A stretch of 64,000 nt of DNA from Candidatus Vondammii sp. HM_W22 (GCF_022530855.2 NZ_CP099567.1:1736001-1800000); one strand, 5' to 3'; shown: positions 18,890 to 28,790, counted from the stretch's first letter. The notes: generated from the letters alone by a model not told the origin. Numbers and translations: made by a program.

Positions 18890-19195
18890 TCAGGCAACAT
18901 TACTGATCGGGGTGGATTCGCTGCGGAAACTATCAAAGATATGGCTGGCTAGGCAGTCAATGGCGGGACTTCGGGAGTGGGGTGGGCGGAGGAGAGAGAT
19001 TACCGATTCGGGTAATCCGGGAAAGCCCTCTTGAACCTCCAGCTCACGCATCTTGTCTGACAGGATGCTTCGAGTTAGTACAGTTACTCCAAAGCCCGGT
19101 ACCGACAATAGCTTCAATGCCGGTGATACTGGGGCTGAAGTAAGCGATCCGATAGGGTATCTCGTGCCTGTCCAGAGTTTTAATGGCCTAGGTCC
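18890..19195 (-). pseudogene. C-terminal fragment of a LysR-type regulator
   Basis: In two frames it reads LDRHEIPYRIAYFSPSITGI, EAIVGTG, then FGVTVLTRSILSDKMRELEV and PGLPESVISLLRPPHSRSPA. This is the closing part of the LysR effector-binding domain (compare VLPRSxV...LPxLPDxEIALxR). One extra base near 19098 breaks the frame. The DNA-binding half has been replaced by the IS256 remnant to the right. Confidence 0.6.
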
Positions 19196-19905
19196 TGATA
19201 AACACACTTAAGGTCAACCAGAAATACCTTCTGGTGCCTGGAGCTAACGTAGCGTAGCGAGTTGCGTATTTGGTAAACAATCTCAGTCTCTGGAAATATT
19301 GTTTGTATCGCTTCTGGAAAGCCTGTCAGACTATCCACGGAAACGATCAGGATATCGTTCACCCCCCGATTTTGCAAATCACTCAGTACGCCCAACCAGA
19401 AATCAGCGCCCTCACTTTCGGACAGGTATAACCCCAACACTTCTTTTACTTTGTAGTGAATTGCGTCCAGCCAAACAAGAAAGGATAATGCGAATCCAGT
19501 GGGCGCTGTTGCTAGGCTTTTACAGTATCGATTATTTTGTCGGTTATCGCTCTGATTGCTGCGGTAGAGACCGAGATGCCATAGAGATCATGGACAATGT
19601 TCACTGATATCGGAATAACTCAAGCCCCGGCCATACATCGACAAGATCCTGGTTTCAATCTTATCGCTGATACTGGTTTGATGCTTCTTAATAATTTGGG
19701 GCTCAAATGTACCGGCCCGGTCACGGGGCGTATTCAGGTCAATACGGCCCTCGCTTGTTTTAAGTGTCTTGCGGGACTTGTCGTTCTTGCGGTTAGACAC
19801 CACATCATCAGCAATATAGCTTTCCAGCTCAGCTTCAAGAGCAGCCTCGGTGAGCTGCTTTAGCAACGGGGCCAAAACACCCTCTTTCCCGCTAATGGCC
19901 TGCCC
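19196..19905 (-). pseudogene. IS256-family transposase remnant (type c)
   Basis: A third IS256 lineage. The N-terminal part (19588-19875) gives LLKQLTEAALEAELESYIAD, RKTLKTSEGRIDLNTPRDRA and FEPQIIKKHQTSISDKIETR. The second part (19196-19440) gives LGLYLSESEGADFWLGVLSD, RGVNDILIVSVDSLTGFPEA and a damaged IVYQIRNSLRYVSS. The first catalytic region between them lies in other frames. Inactive. Next to it, at 19922-19944, is a short tandem run of AGGGCTTTA units. Confidence 0.78.
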
Positions 19906-19950
19906 TGGCCGAACGGCCTTTAGGGCTTTAAGGGCTTTAAGGGCTGAGTT

Positions 19951-19998
19951 ATAGTCAAATCTAGTGTTTAGCCAGTTGAATCAAGCGGCGACCTAATC
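19951..19998 (-). mobile_element. Terminal fragment of IS256 type b
   Basis: These 48 bases match 3697-3744, which is the end of the IS256 type-b gene (codons for QVAA and stop) plus its outer repeat. Only this end survives here, joined to the IS4 remnant. Confidence 0.6.
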
Positions 19999-20017
19999 AA
20001 CGCGCCTGCATACATCA

Positions 20018-21356
20018 ACAAAAAGGTATCACAACCTACGCTACAGCCAGTGATTCCTATGCTTTCTTTAATCTGCTAACCGGCCCAGAGTTTCTCAATC
20101 AAGTCGAATCATTGCTACCGGAACATCGGGAAAGGCTGTTTCCGCCAACAGAGACGCTATCGATGTTTCTGGCTCAAGCAATGAGTGCTGATCGCTCTTG
20201 CCAGAACATAGTTGATGCTGCAGTCAAACGATTGATGGGTGAGCTGCCAATCTGTAGCACGCATACGGGAGCATACTGTCTCGCGCACGGAAACGGCTGC
20301 CATTGGACATGGTCTCTACGCTAGCCCGTTACACGGGGCGTATGATGACTGAGCACACCCCAGATTCCTGGCACTGGCGGCGGCGACCGGTCAGACTGGT
20401 GGATGGCGCTACCGTTACGTTGCCCGATACAGAAGAGAACCAGACTGTCTATCCTCAACCCCGTAGCCAACAACCCGGATTGGTGCCGGGTGGTTGGTAT
20501 CGTCTGCCTCGCCAGCGGTGCTGTACTTGATGCAGCATTGGGACCTTGTCGCGGAAAAGGAAGCGATGAGCAGTCATTGCTTAGAGCCATGCTTAGTACC
20601 TTGGACGCTGGTGATATCTTTCTGGGGGATGCTTTTTATGCCACCTATTTTCTGTTGTGTGCTCTTCAGGCCAAAGGAGTGGATGGCGTTTTCGAGCAAT
20701 ATGGTTCACGGCGGCGCAGCACGGATTTTCGCCAAGGAGAGCGTCTGGGCCCGCGAGATCATCTTATCGAAATAGACAAGCCAAAAGTCAAACCCGCCTG
20801 GATGAGTCAGGCAGAGTATGATCAAACCCCCGATAGATTGAAAGTGCGGGAGTTGCGTGCTGGCGGTAAGATCATGGTGACAACACTACTTTGCTCAAAA
20901 AGTACGAGCAAAGCCGCCCTGAAGGCACTCTATCGGAACCGTTGGCAGGTAGAGTTAGATATACGCAACATCAAGACCACTCTGGGAATGGAAACATTAA
21001 GTTATCGCACACCGGAAATGGCGGAAAAAGAGCTGTGGGTCTATCTTTTGGCTTACAACTTGATCCGTTTACTGATGGCTCAGGCGGCATTACTGGCTGA
21101 CATCATTCCTCGACAACTTAGCTTCAAGCATACTTTGCAGCTATGGATTGTGTGGCAAAAAAGCGGTCGTTACGACATCGATAAAATTGAGGGCCTTTTT
21201 ATCCTCATTGCACCGCAGCAGGTTGGAAAACAACCGGGACGTATGGAGCCGCGAGCTATAAAACGAAGACCCAGACAATTCCCGCTACTTACCAAACCAA
21301 GGGCTATTGCACGAGAGAATATTCGGAAAAATGGCCAACCCAAAAAACTTAAGTAA
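20018..21356 (+). pseudogene. IS4-family transposase with two frameshifts
   Basis: Reading across frames gives FFNLLTGPEFLNQVESLLPE, TLSMFLAQAMSADRSCQNIV, then (shift near 20280) RARKRLPLDMVSTLARYTGR, LVDGATVTLPDTEENQTVYP (first Asp), then (shift near 20485) CRVVGIVCLASGAVLDAALG, DAGDIFLGDAFYATYFLLCA (second Asp) and RNRWQVELDIRNIKTTLGME, the Y-(2)-R-(3)-E-(6)-K type motif with catalytic Glu. The C-terminus ends at 21356. A copy of its last 70 bases lies at 30185-30255. Confidence 0.85.
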
Positions 21357-21765
21357 GCAGCATTCCATTCAGTGCTGATTTCCAATGACCGATCGGCATT
21401 GTCCACTTTTTCGATGCGGCCTGGACTGCCAGATGGATGACCTTCTTCGCCGAGTCATCGGTTGGAAACAACTTCCGCTTTTTGATCGCTTTGCGAATGA
21501 TGCTGTTCAGTGACTCAATGGCGTTGTTCGTGCAGATCACTTTTCGTTTGTCCTCCGGGTAGTTGAACAGCGTGTTGAGATTCTGCCAATGGGCACTCCA
21601 GGAGCGGCCGATCAGGGGGTATTTGTTGTCCCATCGGTCAGAGAATTTATCCAACGCCGGTAAGGCTTCTTCCCCGGTGATGGACTGGTAACTCTTTTTC
21701 AAATCAACCGCCACAGGCTTGTAGTCTTTCCAGGGCACCTACTTCATCGAGCTTCCGTAGCATAT
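21357..21765 (-). pseudogene. IS256-family transposase C-terminal fragment (type a)
   Basis: Reads WKDYKPVAVDLKKSYQSITG, ALDKFSDRWDNKYPLIGRSW, NNAIESLNSIIRKAIKKRKL and ends KKWTMPIGHWKSALNG, cut by the end of the IS4 element. The Trp of KKWTMPI is intact here, unlike the copies at 8909 and 9464, which shows that the stop codons there are secondary. Confidence 0.8.
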
Positions 21766-21792
21766 GCATAATACTGAATAGCCCCCATGACT

Positions 21793-22023
21793 TTAGACCA
21801 CTCCGCTATTCACTTTGAAACGGTCTTCGCACTGCCGGGGCGACAGCAAACCGTTTGTACCATGTCTGCGTGTCGAGTTGCAAAACAATTCAATGTAATT
21901 AAAAATATCTTCTCTGGCTTCCCCTCTGGTTTTGTAAATTTTACGGCGTATGCGCTCTCGTTTAAGTAGCTGGAAGAAACTCTCAGCCACCGCATTATCA
22001 TGGCAATTACCTCGTCGGCTCAT
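21793..22023 (-). pseudogene. IS3-family OrfB C-terminal fragment
   Basis: MSRRGNCHDNAVAESFFQLL, KRERIRRKIYKTRGEAREDI and FNYIELFCNSTRRHGTNGLL are the closing blocks of IS3 integrase-type transposases, with the catalytic Glu in NAVAESFF. The rest is missing; it abuts an IS30 fragment. Confidence 0.85.
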
Positions 22024-22262
22024 GCTCGGTTACGGAAAGCCCTCTGGATATTTCTTCACGTTCTTCCAGGCTGAGAGCATTTTGAGATCGTTTCCGAACT
22101 GAAGAGCAATACCCTCAAAATAGTCTTAGCACACCAAAAATTGATCCAGGCTGTTTTTCGAGGGCACGGCCTATATCACTAAGTGATTCTCCCTTCCGTC
22201 AACGTGACCATAGTTCTTGTTTTTGATCATCTGTGAGTCCAGGTCTGCCAAGTCTTGCCATC
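22024..22262 (-). pseudogene. IS30-family transposase N-terminal fragment
   Basis: From the ATG near 22262 the minus strand reads MARLGRPGLTDDQKQELWSR, then in another frame EGESLSDIGRAVLEKQPGSI, FGVL, and LSLEEREEISRGLS. This is the N-terminal helix-turn-helix region of IS30-type transposases (compare LTxxEREEISRGLAxG). It has stops and shifts and is joined directly to the IS3 fragment. Confidence 0.6.
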
Positions 22263-22299
22263 ACATAATCCCCATAAATTGATCATTGAGTATAATGTG

Positions 22300-22407
22300 T
22301 TGCATCAACCCATTGAATCTACAATGGCATTGTTTGCTATTGAACGGGGTCTTAGCCAAAGGCGAGCAAGCTGGCTTTGTACGACACCGCGATCGGGGCT
22401 TCACTAT
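22300..22407 (+). pseudogene. IS3-family OrfB N-terminal fragment, cut by Tn3 element
   Basis: Frame reads MALFAIERGLSQRRASWLCT, TPRSGLHY and stops being related exactly at the Tn3 terminal repeat (22408). The SQRRA and SxLHY words are typical of the start of IS3 OrfB. Its continuation is not found on the other side of the Tn3 element. Confidence 0.6.
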
Positions 22408-22495
22408 GGGGTCCTAGGGATTTTCCCTCGTAAACGGACATAAACGGCTAGATCCCTTTCCCCGCCTACGTTTCCCGAGAGGGGTACTTTTCGAT
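22408..22495 (+). repeat. Left extended terminal inverted repeat of Tn3-family copy 2
   Basis: The outer 49 bp match the right end perfectly; the inner 39 bp match at roughly three quarters of positions. The partner is 25560-25647. Confidence 0.8.
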
Positions 22496-22548
22496 TTCCG
22501 AACATTTTAGGGTAATTTGGCTAGAATCGTGGCCTTTAGGTAACGATT

Positions 22549-25500
22549 ATGACCACAGAGAAACGACTCAAGATCCTCACCGAAGCGGAAATTGTTGACT
22601 TGTTCGGCCCGCCAGCACTCAATCAAAACGATCAACGATTCTTCTTCACACTCAATGATATCGAATTGGCCCAGTGCCAGAAGATTCGCAGGCGTGATCA
22701 ACGCTGCATGTTCGTTGTGTTGCTCGGCTACTTTAAAGTGAAGCCCATTTCTTTGAGTCCCGGCTACCACCAGATCAAGCATGATATTAAATATGTCTGC
22801 TCAGAAGTGTTTCCCGGTTCCGGTCTGAGTCCCTTCAATCTAACTCAAAAAACTCGTGTGCGTATCTATCATCGCATATACGAATTAACAAACCATCAAC
22901 GCTGGGAGAACGAACGGCACAGCGCCGCGCTGACAATAGACCTTCGCGAACACGCACAAGCATGGGCTCAACCGCGAGCGTTGTTTGACAGGGCTATTGA
23001 ATACTTAGCGGCACAAAAAATTAGCATTCCTGGGTACTCAGTTTTGCAAGACTTGATCAGTGATGTCGTCAGTGCTACCAACGATCAACTCATTCGCCAA
23101 CTCGAAGACCTCATCTCTGTTGACTTGACTTCTATGTTGTCTGACTTTGTCGAAGGCAATGACCCACTGACTCTACGGCGGTTAAGAATGGCGGCTAAGA
23201 ACATTACAAGGAGTGAGTTGCAAAAAGAACTCGCCGTACATCAGCACATTCAATCTTGGATGCTAGAAGTCGATGAGGTTTTAAGTCAGCTATCAATATC
23301 GTTGAAGAATCAGCAGTACTTTGCTGAAAGAGTGACTTACTATGGTGCCAAACTAAAACGCCAACCTGTTGGTTATCAACGCCTCTACTTGTTGTGCTAT
23401 TTGCAATCGCGTTGGCAACAGGCACTGGAACGAATAGCCGATGGCTTTGTTCATCATCTTTTTCAAAGAAAACAGAAAAGCCAAAATATACGCGAGAGAA
23501 TCTGTTTATCAAGACTGGCAACGAGCTGCGAGTAACGTCAGTAAAGCGGCGCAAGTGTTGCGTCTTTTTATCGACGACAGAGTAGATCAACAACAACCGT
23601 TTGGGGCGTTACGGCAGCATGCTTTTAAACTTCTAGCGGCGAAAGATCTGGAATCCGTTTGCCTGTTTTTGAATGATCAAAAGCGATCGGTTGAAGAGGC
23701 CACGTGGCAGTACTTCGATCACCGGGTGAGCTTACGAGAAGGCTTACTTCGTGATCTATTCCTGTGCTTGCACTTTGAAGGCGGTGAAAAAACACAGCGC
23801 CTGGCAGCTACACTGCATCGTGCGCAGCGTGATCTTATCGCCGATGGTGAAATCTCAATCGGCGCAATGGATAGCCGCTTGCCTACCAAGAAGCAATTGT
23901 CGTTCATGCAAGACTCGAGCGGCGTGATGAATAAAGGTCGGTACGAATGGTTCCTTTACTTGCAAATCCCCAATCGGTTGAATGGCCAGCTCACACTGCC
24001 AAATGTGTTTAAATACAGGGCTTTGGAGGCTGATCTAGTCAATCGTGAGCGATGGACAGAAGAAAAAGACGCGCTATTAGAGCGCACCCAGTTGCCTAAA
24101 TTAGCCGCCAATCCCAACAAACTCATTGACCAAATGGCCAAAAACCTGGGTGTTAGATTACAAGAAGTGAGTCACTATCTAGAACACGATGACAACCGAA
24201 ATATTATCCTGAGAAACCCCAAAGGAAAGCGCCATTGGCGCTTACCCACGGCCAACAAAAAGTACTTGGTCAATAATCCGTTCTTCCAGCAACTACCCAC
24301 GACTGGCGTTGCCGATGTGTTGCGAATGGTCGATCGCGACACAGGCTTCCTTGATGACTTTAAGCATGTACTGGGTGCACAGTCGAAGAGCCGAGCACAC
24401 GAGTATGACCTGTTGGCTATCTTGGTGGGCAACGCGACCAACCAAGGCATTTATGGTATCGCTCAAATATCCGATCGCACTTACGATCAGCTCAGCACCA
24501 TTCAGGCGAACTATCTGAGGTTAGAAACACTGAACGCAGCCAACGATCGCATCAACAACGCAACGGCTAAGCTTCCGATCTTCAAGCACTACAATATCCA
24601 AGAAGATGTTATCCACGCCAGTGCTGATGGTCAGAAGTTCGAATCCCGGCGTGAGACATTTAAAACACGTTACTCGTCAAAATACTTTGGCACGCAAAAA
24701 GGCGTGTCGGCCATGAGCTTGATCGCCAATCATGCGGCCATCAATGCTCGTGTGATCGGTGCTAACGAGCACGAGTCCCACTACATCTTCGATCTACTGA
24801 TGAACAATAGTTCCGAGATCGTGCCAGACGTACTGTCTACCGATACGCACGGAGTCAATCACATCAACTTCGCATTGCTAGATCTCTTTGGGTACAGCTT
24901 TGCTCCACGCTATGCTCAGGTGGGTCGTGTCATCAATGAGATGTTCGATGTCAAAGAAGACAAGGATAAGAAAATCCAATTGAGTCTGAAAAAGCCCATC
25001 AACACCAAGCTCATCGCGGCTCACTGGGATACTATACAACGGATCATGATCTCACTTTATGAACGCAAAACAACGCAAGCGACATTGGTTAGAAAGCTCT
25101 CAGGTTACAAAAGCAGCCACCCGTTACTCGGGGCACTAACGGAATACAATCGTATGGTGAAAGCGAATTATTTACTCAACTACATCGATGACGTCAGTCT
25201 GCGCGACTACGTTCAGCGAGCACTCAATCGAGGCGAGGCTTACCACCAACTGCGTCGTGCAATCAGCAACGTCAATGGTGATCAGTTCCGCGGCAGCTCG
25301 GATGAGGAGATCCAACTGTGGAACGAATGTGCTCGCCTGGTTACCAACGCTATAATCTACTTTAACTCGGCCATACTCAGTCAGTTGCTGACTAGCTTTG
25401 AATATCAGAAGGATGATGAAAAAATCCAGATCGTCAAATCAAGCCTCCCCAGTTGCCTGGTACAACATCAACCTGAAAGGCACCTACAACTTCCAAATGA

Positions 25501-25589
25501 GTGGGAAATTGCCGGATCTGGACGAATTAATGAGCTCAATCGACGGTTATAAGCCTGTTCAGGAAAAGTACCCACATCCGGAAACGTAA
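22549..25589 (+). pseudogene. tnpA: Tn3-family transposase TnpA with two single-base insertions
   Basis: Start ATG at 22549 gives MTTEKRLKILTEAEIVDLFG, the complete N-terminus lacking in copy 1. Compared with copy 1 there is an extra A in the run near 23475-23479 (CAGAAAAGCC versus CAGAAAGCC) and an extra T near 25438 (CAAATCAAGCC versus CAAACAAGCC). The first shifts the frame after about 310 residues, so a full-length 1,012-aa protein is not made. Everything else is essentially identical. Either recent decay or sequencing errors could explain the two indels; both are single bases. Confidence 0.9.
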
Positions 25590-25647
25590 GCAGGGCATGG
25601 GATCTAGCCGTTTATGTCCGTTTACGAGGGAAAATCCCTAGGACCCC
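25560..25647 (+). repeat. Right extended terminal inverted repeat of Tn3-family copy 2
   Basis: Partner of 22408-22495. The tnpA stop codon (25587-25589) lies inside it. Confidence 0.8.
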
Positions 25648-26217
25648 TTACTGAACCATGCCTGTAATGTCGCCGTGACAGAATGGCACTGGCTGAAAGA
25701 AAACCCGTTCGGGTTAGTGAAGCAGCCGAAACCAGCAAAACCTCGGTCCCGTGTCATCACTCAGAAAGAGGTGGAAATGATACTGCATACCTGCGGCTAC
25801 GGATCAGGAACACTGACAGCACAAGTGGGTGACGTGATGCTATTCGCCTTGGAGACCGCTATGCGTATCGGTGAGATATGCGGGCTAACCTGGGAGCATG
25901 TTCACGCGCGGTATGTCCATATTCCGGAGACCAAAAATGGGACCACCAGAAACGTGCCTTTATCTAGTAAGGCCAAGGTCTTGTTGTCAGATCAGACAAA
26001 AGAAAATCCGGTATTTGGCATGAATACCGCTCAGGCAGACGCGCTGTGGCGAAAGTGCCGGGACAGAGCGTTAATTAAGAATTTACACTTCCACGACACT
26101 CGTCGCACCGCTTTGACCAGATTAGCCCAAAAATTCAGCGGTCACCGTGATTTGAGAATATTGCAAAACGTGTACTACCAACCAACTATTGATGATCTTG
26201 CAGATAAACTAAATTAA
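25648..26217 (+). pseudogene. Tyrosine recombinase (phage-type integrase), N-terminus removed by Tn3 element
   Basis: The frame is open from the Tn3 boundary: LNHACNVAVTEWHWLKENPF (end of the core-binding domain), then the catalytic domain with ALETAMRIGEICGLTW (first Arg), HFHDTRRTALTRLAQK (HxxR) and GHRDLRILQNVYYQP (His and tyrosine region). About 150 N-terminal residues are missing. In addition about 7 residues normally between LAQK and the GHRDL block (such as LDVLTLARM) are absent, so the catalytic core is probably damaged. It would have integrated the prophage whose remains follow. Confidence 0.82.
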
Positions 26218-26292
26218 TCATTTACTTCTCCCAGTGCTATAATAACCCCGGCACCGCGCCAGGATGGCAAAACCAGAATGGAAGCTCGCCCC

Positions 26293-26336
26293 GCACCACC
26301 GACCTGCAACCCCGCTCGGTGGTGCTTCATTTTGCT
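26293..26336 (+). terminator. Hairpin terminator after the recombinase gene
   Basis: Perfect 10-bp stem GCACCACCGA (26293-26302) with its complement at 26316-26325, 13-base loop, followed by a T-rich TTCATTTT. The GC-rich repeat-like stretch before it (26240-26290) has no coding frame. Confidence 0.6.
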
Positions 26337-26691
26337 AGGTGCAATTTTTGCCAACGTTAGCTAATGAGTCTACAGGCTTATTATGAATATCTTCATATTC
26401 TGGTACAGCAGCAAGTTTCTGCCAGCGCTTGGCCTGGGTGTCCGAGATATTTGCGGATTCTTTGGTTTCGGCAAATTCAGATTTTTCTTGTTCTGGACGG
26501 TTCACGCTAACCTCACCAGAAACCTTTTTCCCGTTTAGCTGGCCTTTTGTTCCGTTACCGCGCTTCATTTCAGACATCATCTGCCCGGCCTTACGCTCTG
26601 CCCTGACTCTGATTTCTGTAGCCTTGCGCTCTGCAATAGCTGTGCACATTGCGTCATAGAGAATCAGGAATCCATCGCCGTACACTCCCAT
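26335..26691 (-). pseudogene. Phage/plasmid-type accessory protein fragment
   Basis: From about 26649 the frame reads MCTAIAERKATEIRVRAERK, AGQMMSEMKRGNGTKGQLNG and ISDTQAKRWQKLAAVPEYED. The block ATEIRVRAERKAGQMM...SRWQKLAAVP is common in small phage and integrative-element proteins of unknown function. The N-terminal part, with the usual alternating EI and A-rich helix, is missing and the first 14 residues overlap the tail gene. Function unknown. Confidence 0.5.
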
Positions 26692-28193
26692 GCCTGCCTC
26701 TGTCGGCTGGTTAGCCCATCGCGCATAGATTCGATCTCGATTCGCAAATCATGGGGTCCAACGCCGCCAAAATCTGCTTGGCGGGCCACTTCGGTATAGG
26801 TCCAACTAGTGCCAGTCATGCCGTTTTCGGTGTGCATCAGCGTCGGCCCTGTGGTGTCGTAAATTCTGACGGTATACGTTGTCCCAGGTTCTGGGCCTAT
26901 ATCGACCTCGGTCTGGTTAACCAGATACGCGGTTTGTAGGATTCGGTCCCGGTGGCTCCAGGTGACCGCTATATCTCCGGTGGTGCTTACAGGGTATCGT
27001 GCGGCATTGAGTTTGATGTTGCCCGGCGGATAGGGTCGCTGATAACGATTGTCGAGCGTGAGGTACAGTGCCGTAGCGCTGCCGATATCCAGCGTACCCA
27101 ATGTGGTAGTAGGCAGCAATTTTAGCGTGGCAAACTCAGCATCTACCCGCTCAGTACGATCAAGCCCCTGCCAGCCATCGGCGAACCAGATTCGTGAACT
27201 ATCGGCATGCTCGACGGGGACCGTGTCCAGTATGCCGCGATCGATAGTGATCGTTCCGGCCGCTATGTTAACGCCCCGGATAGCCACGCACTCAGCACCG
27301 ATATAGGCAAAACTATCTATCTCAATCTGGTCCAGGTCGATGCCGTTTTTGATACTTGCCACCTTGTCTACCAGGGCATCAATGACCAGGTGATCATCTA
27401 ATTCGGCGGTGGGACAGCAAAACCCCTGGCTCACATAAATATATTCGGAACCGCTGATAAGGCTCTGAATTTGATAACTGAACGTGTCCTCACTCGGCCT
27501 CACCGCCTGGGATATGACGAAACCGAACTCTGGACCGAGTTGCGCGATATCCGCCGGCGAAACATTCATCTGCACATCCCAATATCCGGCCTCCATCAAC
27601 TGTTGATAGGCGGCGGCGGCCGGTGGGTTATTGGGCGATACCCATCCAGAGGGTTGTGGGGCAACATAGCTGGTGTCGGGCAATGCAAAAACATCCTCTA
27701 TTGCATCAATCGCAATACGCCCGTCGGTCAGCTCACCGGTGTCGATGTTGGTCACTCGGTACACCGCTGTATTGATGCCCAGTTTTGCCCAGGAAAATTT
27801 AAAGGGATCACCGCGCCCCAGATCCCACCCGGCGCGGTTGACGGTGATGCGTAAACGGCTGAGCGGTGATGCTGCAGCCCGCAGATCACGCAGTGCGATC
27901 CGGGCGGCCAGGTCGGCATTGGATATTCCCGGATATTGCACGGTTTGAGTGACCACCCCGCCCTGAATCTGGATATTGCCGATATCGTGAACGGTGATGG
28001 TTTTGTCGGTGTTGTCGTCCCGGTCTCGATAGACCACGCTGATCTCGTTTGCATCAGGGATTTTTACTACAGAATACCCAACACGTGAGAATACCGCCCC
28101 TCCACCCCCTCTCTTACCGTTACCTGAAGCCTCTCTCCCAAGCCTACGCCCTGCAACAGCGATCATGGACTCCAGTTCACTCGTGGTGAACAT
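26664..28193 (-). CDS. Phage tail protein, C-terminal portion
   Basis: 509 aa, rich in Thr, Ile and Asp, with beta-strand-like repeats. Segments such as GYWDVQMNVSPADIAQLGPE, VITQ-like beta blocks, and a fibronectin-like stretch (PPGNIKLNAARYPVSTTGDI, ITWSHRDR, TYTVRIYDTTGP) suggest a tail-tip or host-contact protein. Proteins of this sort are usually about 1,000 aa, so only the C-terminal half may be present; the first 30 residues (GNGKRGGGG) look like a fusion boundary. It overlaps the peptidase-like fragment upstream by 17 bases. Prophage remnant, expression doubtful. Confidence 0.55.
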   Translation of the reverse strand: MFTTSELESMIAVAGRRLGREASGNGKRGGGGAVFSRVGYSVVKIPDANEISVVYRDRDDNTDKTITVHDIGNIQIQGGVVTQTVQYPGISNADLAARIALRDLRAAASPLSRLRITVNRAGWDLGRGDPFKFSWAKLGINTAVYRVTNIDTGELTDGRIAIDAIEDVFALPDTSYVAPQPSGWVSPNNPPAAAAYQQLMEAGYWDVQMNVSPADIAQLGPEFGFVISQAVRPSEDTFSYQIQSLISGSEYIYVSQGFCCPTAELDDHLVIDALVDKVASIKNGIDLDQIEIDSFAYIGAECVAIRGVNIAAGTITIDRGILDTVPVEHADSSRIWFADGWQGLDRTERVDAEFATLKLLPTTTLGTLDIGSATALYLTLDNRYQRPYPPGNIKLNAARYPVSTTGDIAVTWSHRDRILQTAYLVNQTEVDIGPEPGTTYTVRIYDTTGPTLMHTENGMTGTSWTYTEVARQADFGGVGPHDLRIEIESMRDGLTSRQRQAWECTAMDS

Positions 28194-28710
28194 CAGCTGG
28201 AACCCGATCTTTCTTCAGGAATTTACGGATAGCCGCATAAACCCGCTTCATTACGCTGTTCCGGATGCCTTTCTCAGCCATCACGGCAATAACCTCTGCC
28301 GCTGCAGCGTCCTCTGATAGTCCTTCGTATCGACGATCCACTTCTGCTGCAATCTCGTTGATCCGCTTGCCGCCTACTCTCTTCAGGAGATTGACTTTTT
28401 TCAGGATACCCTGGAACTCATTGCCCAGCATCGCCTCCATGGAATAATGCCCAACAGCCTCATGGGCCAGGACACGCAATGCGTGTCGTTTGCTGGTGAT
28501 TGCATTGGCTACCAAGTAGATCTGACCGGTACCCGGGTCATAAGCACCGTCAACATGCTGCCCGGCACTCTCCTCCTTTATGTATTTAGGAAGACTGGCA
28601 AAGGTATCCACAACCATGACTTCAGGACCGGACTGCCATTTGAGCTGAACTGGCGCAATCGCCTGCTCGACCTCGGAAACGGGAATGCCCTTTGATTTAT
28701 TCTCTCGTGA
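28177..28710 (-). pseudogene. Phage zincin-like domain fragment
   Basis: The frame is open from about 28710 (ENKSKGIPVSEVEQAI) through an ATG at 28617 and encodes HVDGAYDPGTGQIYLVANAI, HALRVLAHEAVGHYSMEAML and SEDAAAAEVIAVMAEKGIRN. The HEAVGHY block resembles the metal-binding motif of zincin-like domains found at the end of large phage head or polyvalent proteins. The upstream part is missing; a MITE end abuts it at 28711. I cannot say whether it was a peptidase. Confidence 0.5.
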
Positions 28711-28742
28711 TCCATCCGGTCCAGAATTAAATCAGAGGTTCC
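28711..28742. mobile_element. MITE right-end fragment
   Basis: Ends CAGAATTAAATCAGAGGTTC-C followed by CTAA, closely matching the right end of the MITE at 57753-57910 and its CTAA target. Only about 32 bases remain. Confidence 0.55.
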
Positions 28743-28790
28743 CTAAAACAGTCACTACTCCTTCAGCACAGTATTGACGGGGTAATTGAG

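Larger units (their letters stand above)
22408..25647 (+). mobile_element. IS1071-like Tn3-family insertion element, copy 2 (complete, 3,240 bp)
   Basis: Complete element bounded by perfect 49-bp inverted repeats (22408-22456 and 25599-25647). Beyond these the repeats continue with partial identity to about 88 bp, sharing TACGTTTCC and GGGTACTTTTC. Only tnpA lies inside; there is no resolvase, res site or cargo. That layout and the long repeats resemble IS1071. The 5-bp flanks (ACTAT left, TTACT right) differ, so no target duplication remains. Left flank is an IS3 fragment, right flank a recombinase gene. Confidence 0.92.

Noticed and set aside
18829-18900. FMN riboswitch before ribE
   Set aside because: The upstream stretch is short and lacks the conserved RFN-type sequence blocks.
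19922-19944. Tandem AGGGCTTTA units as a meaningful repeat array
   Set aside because: Only about two and a half units inside a decayed IS256 junction.
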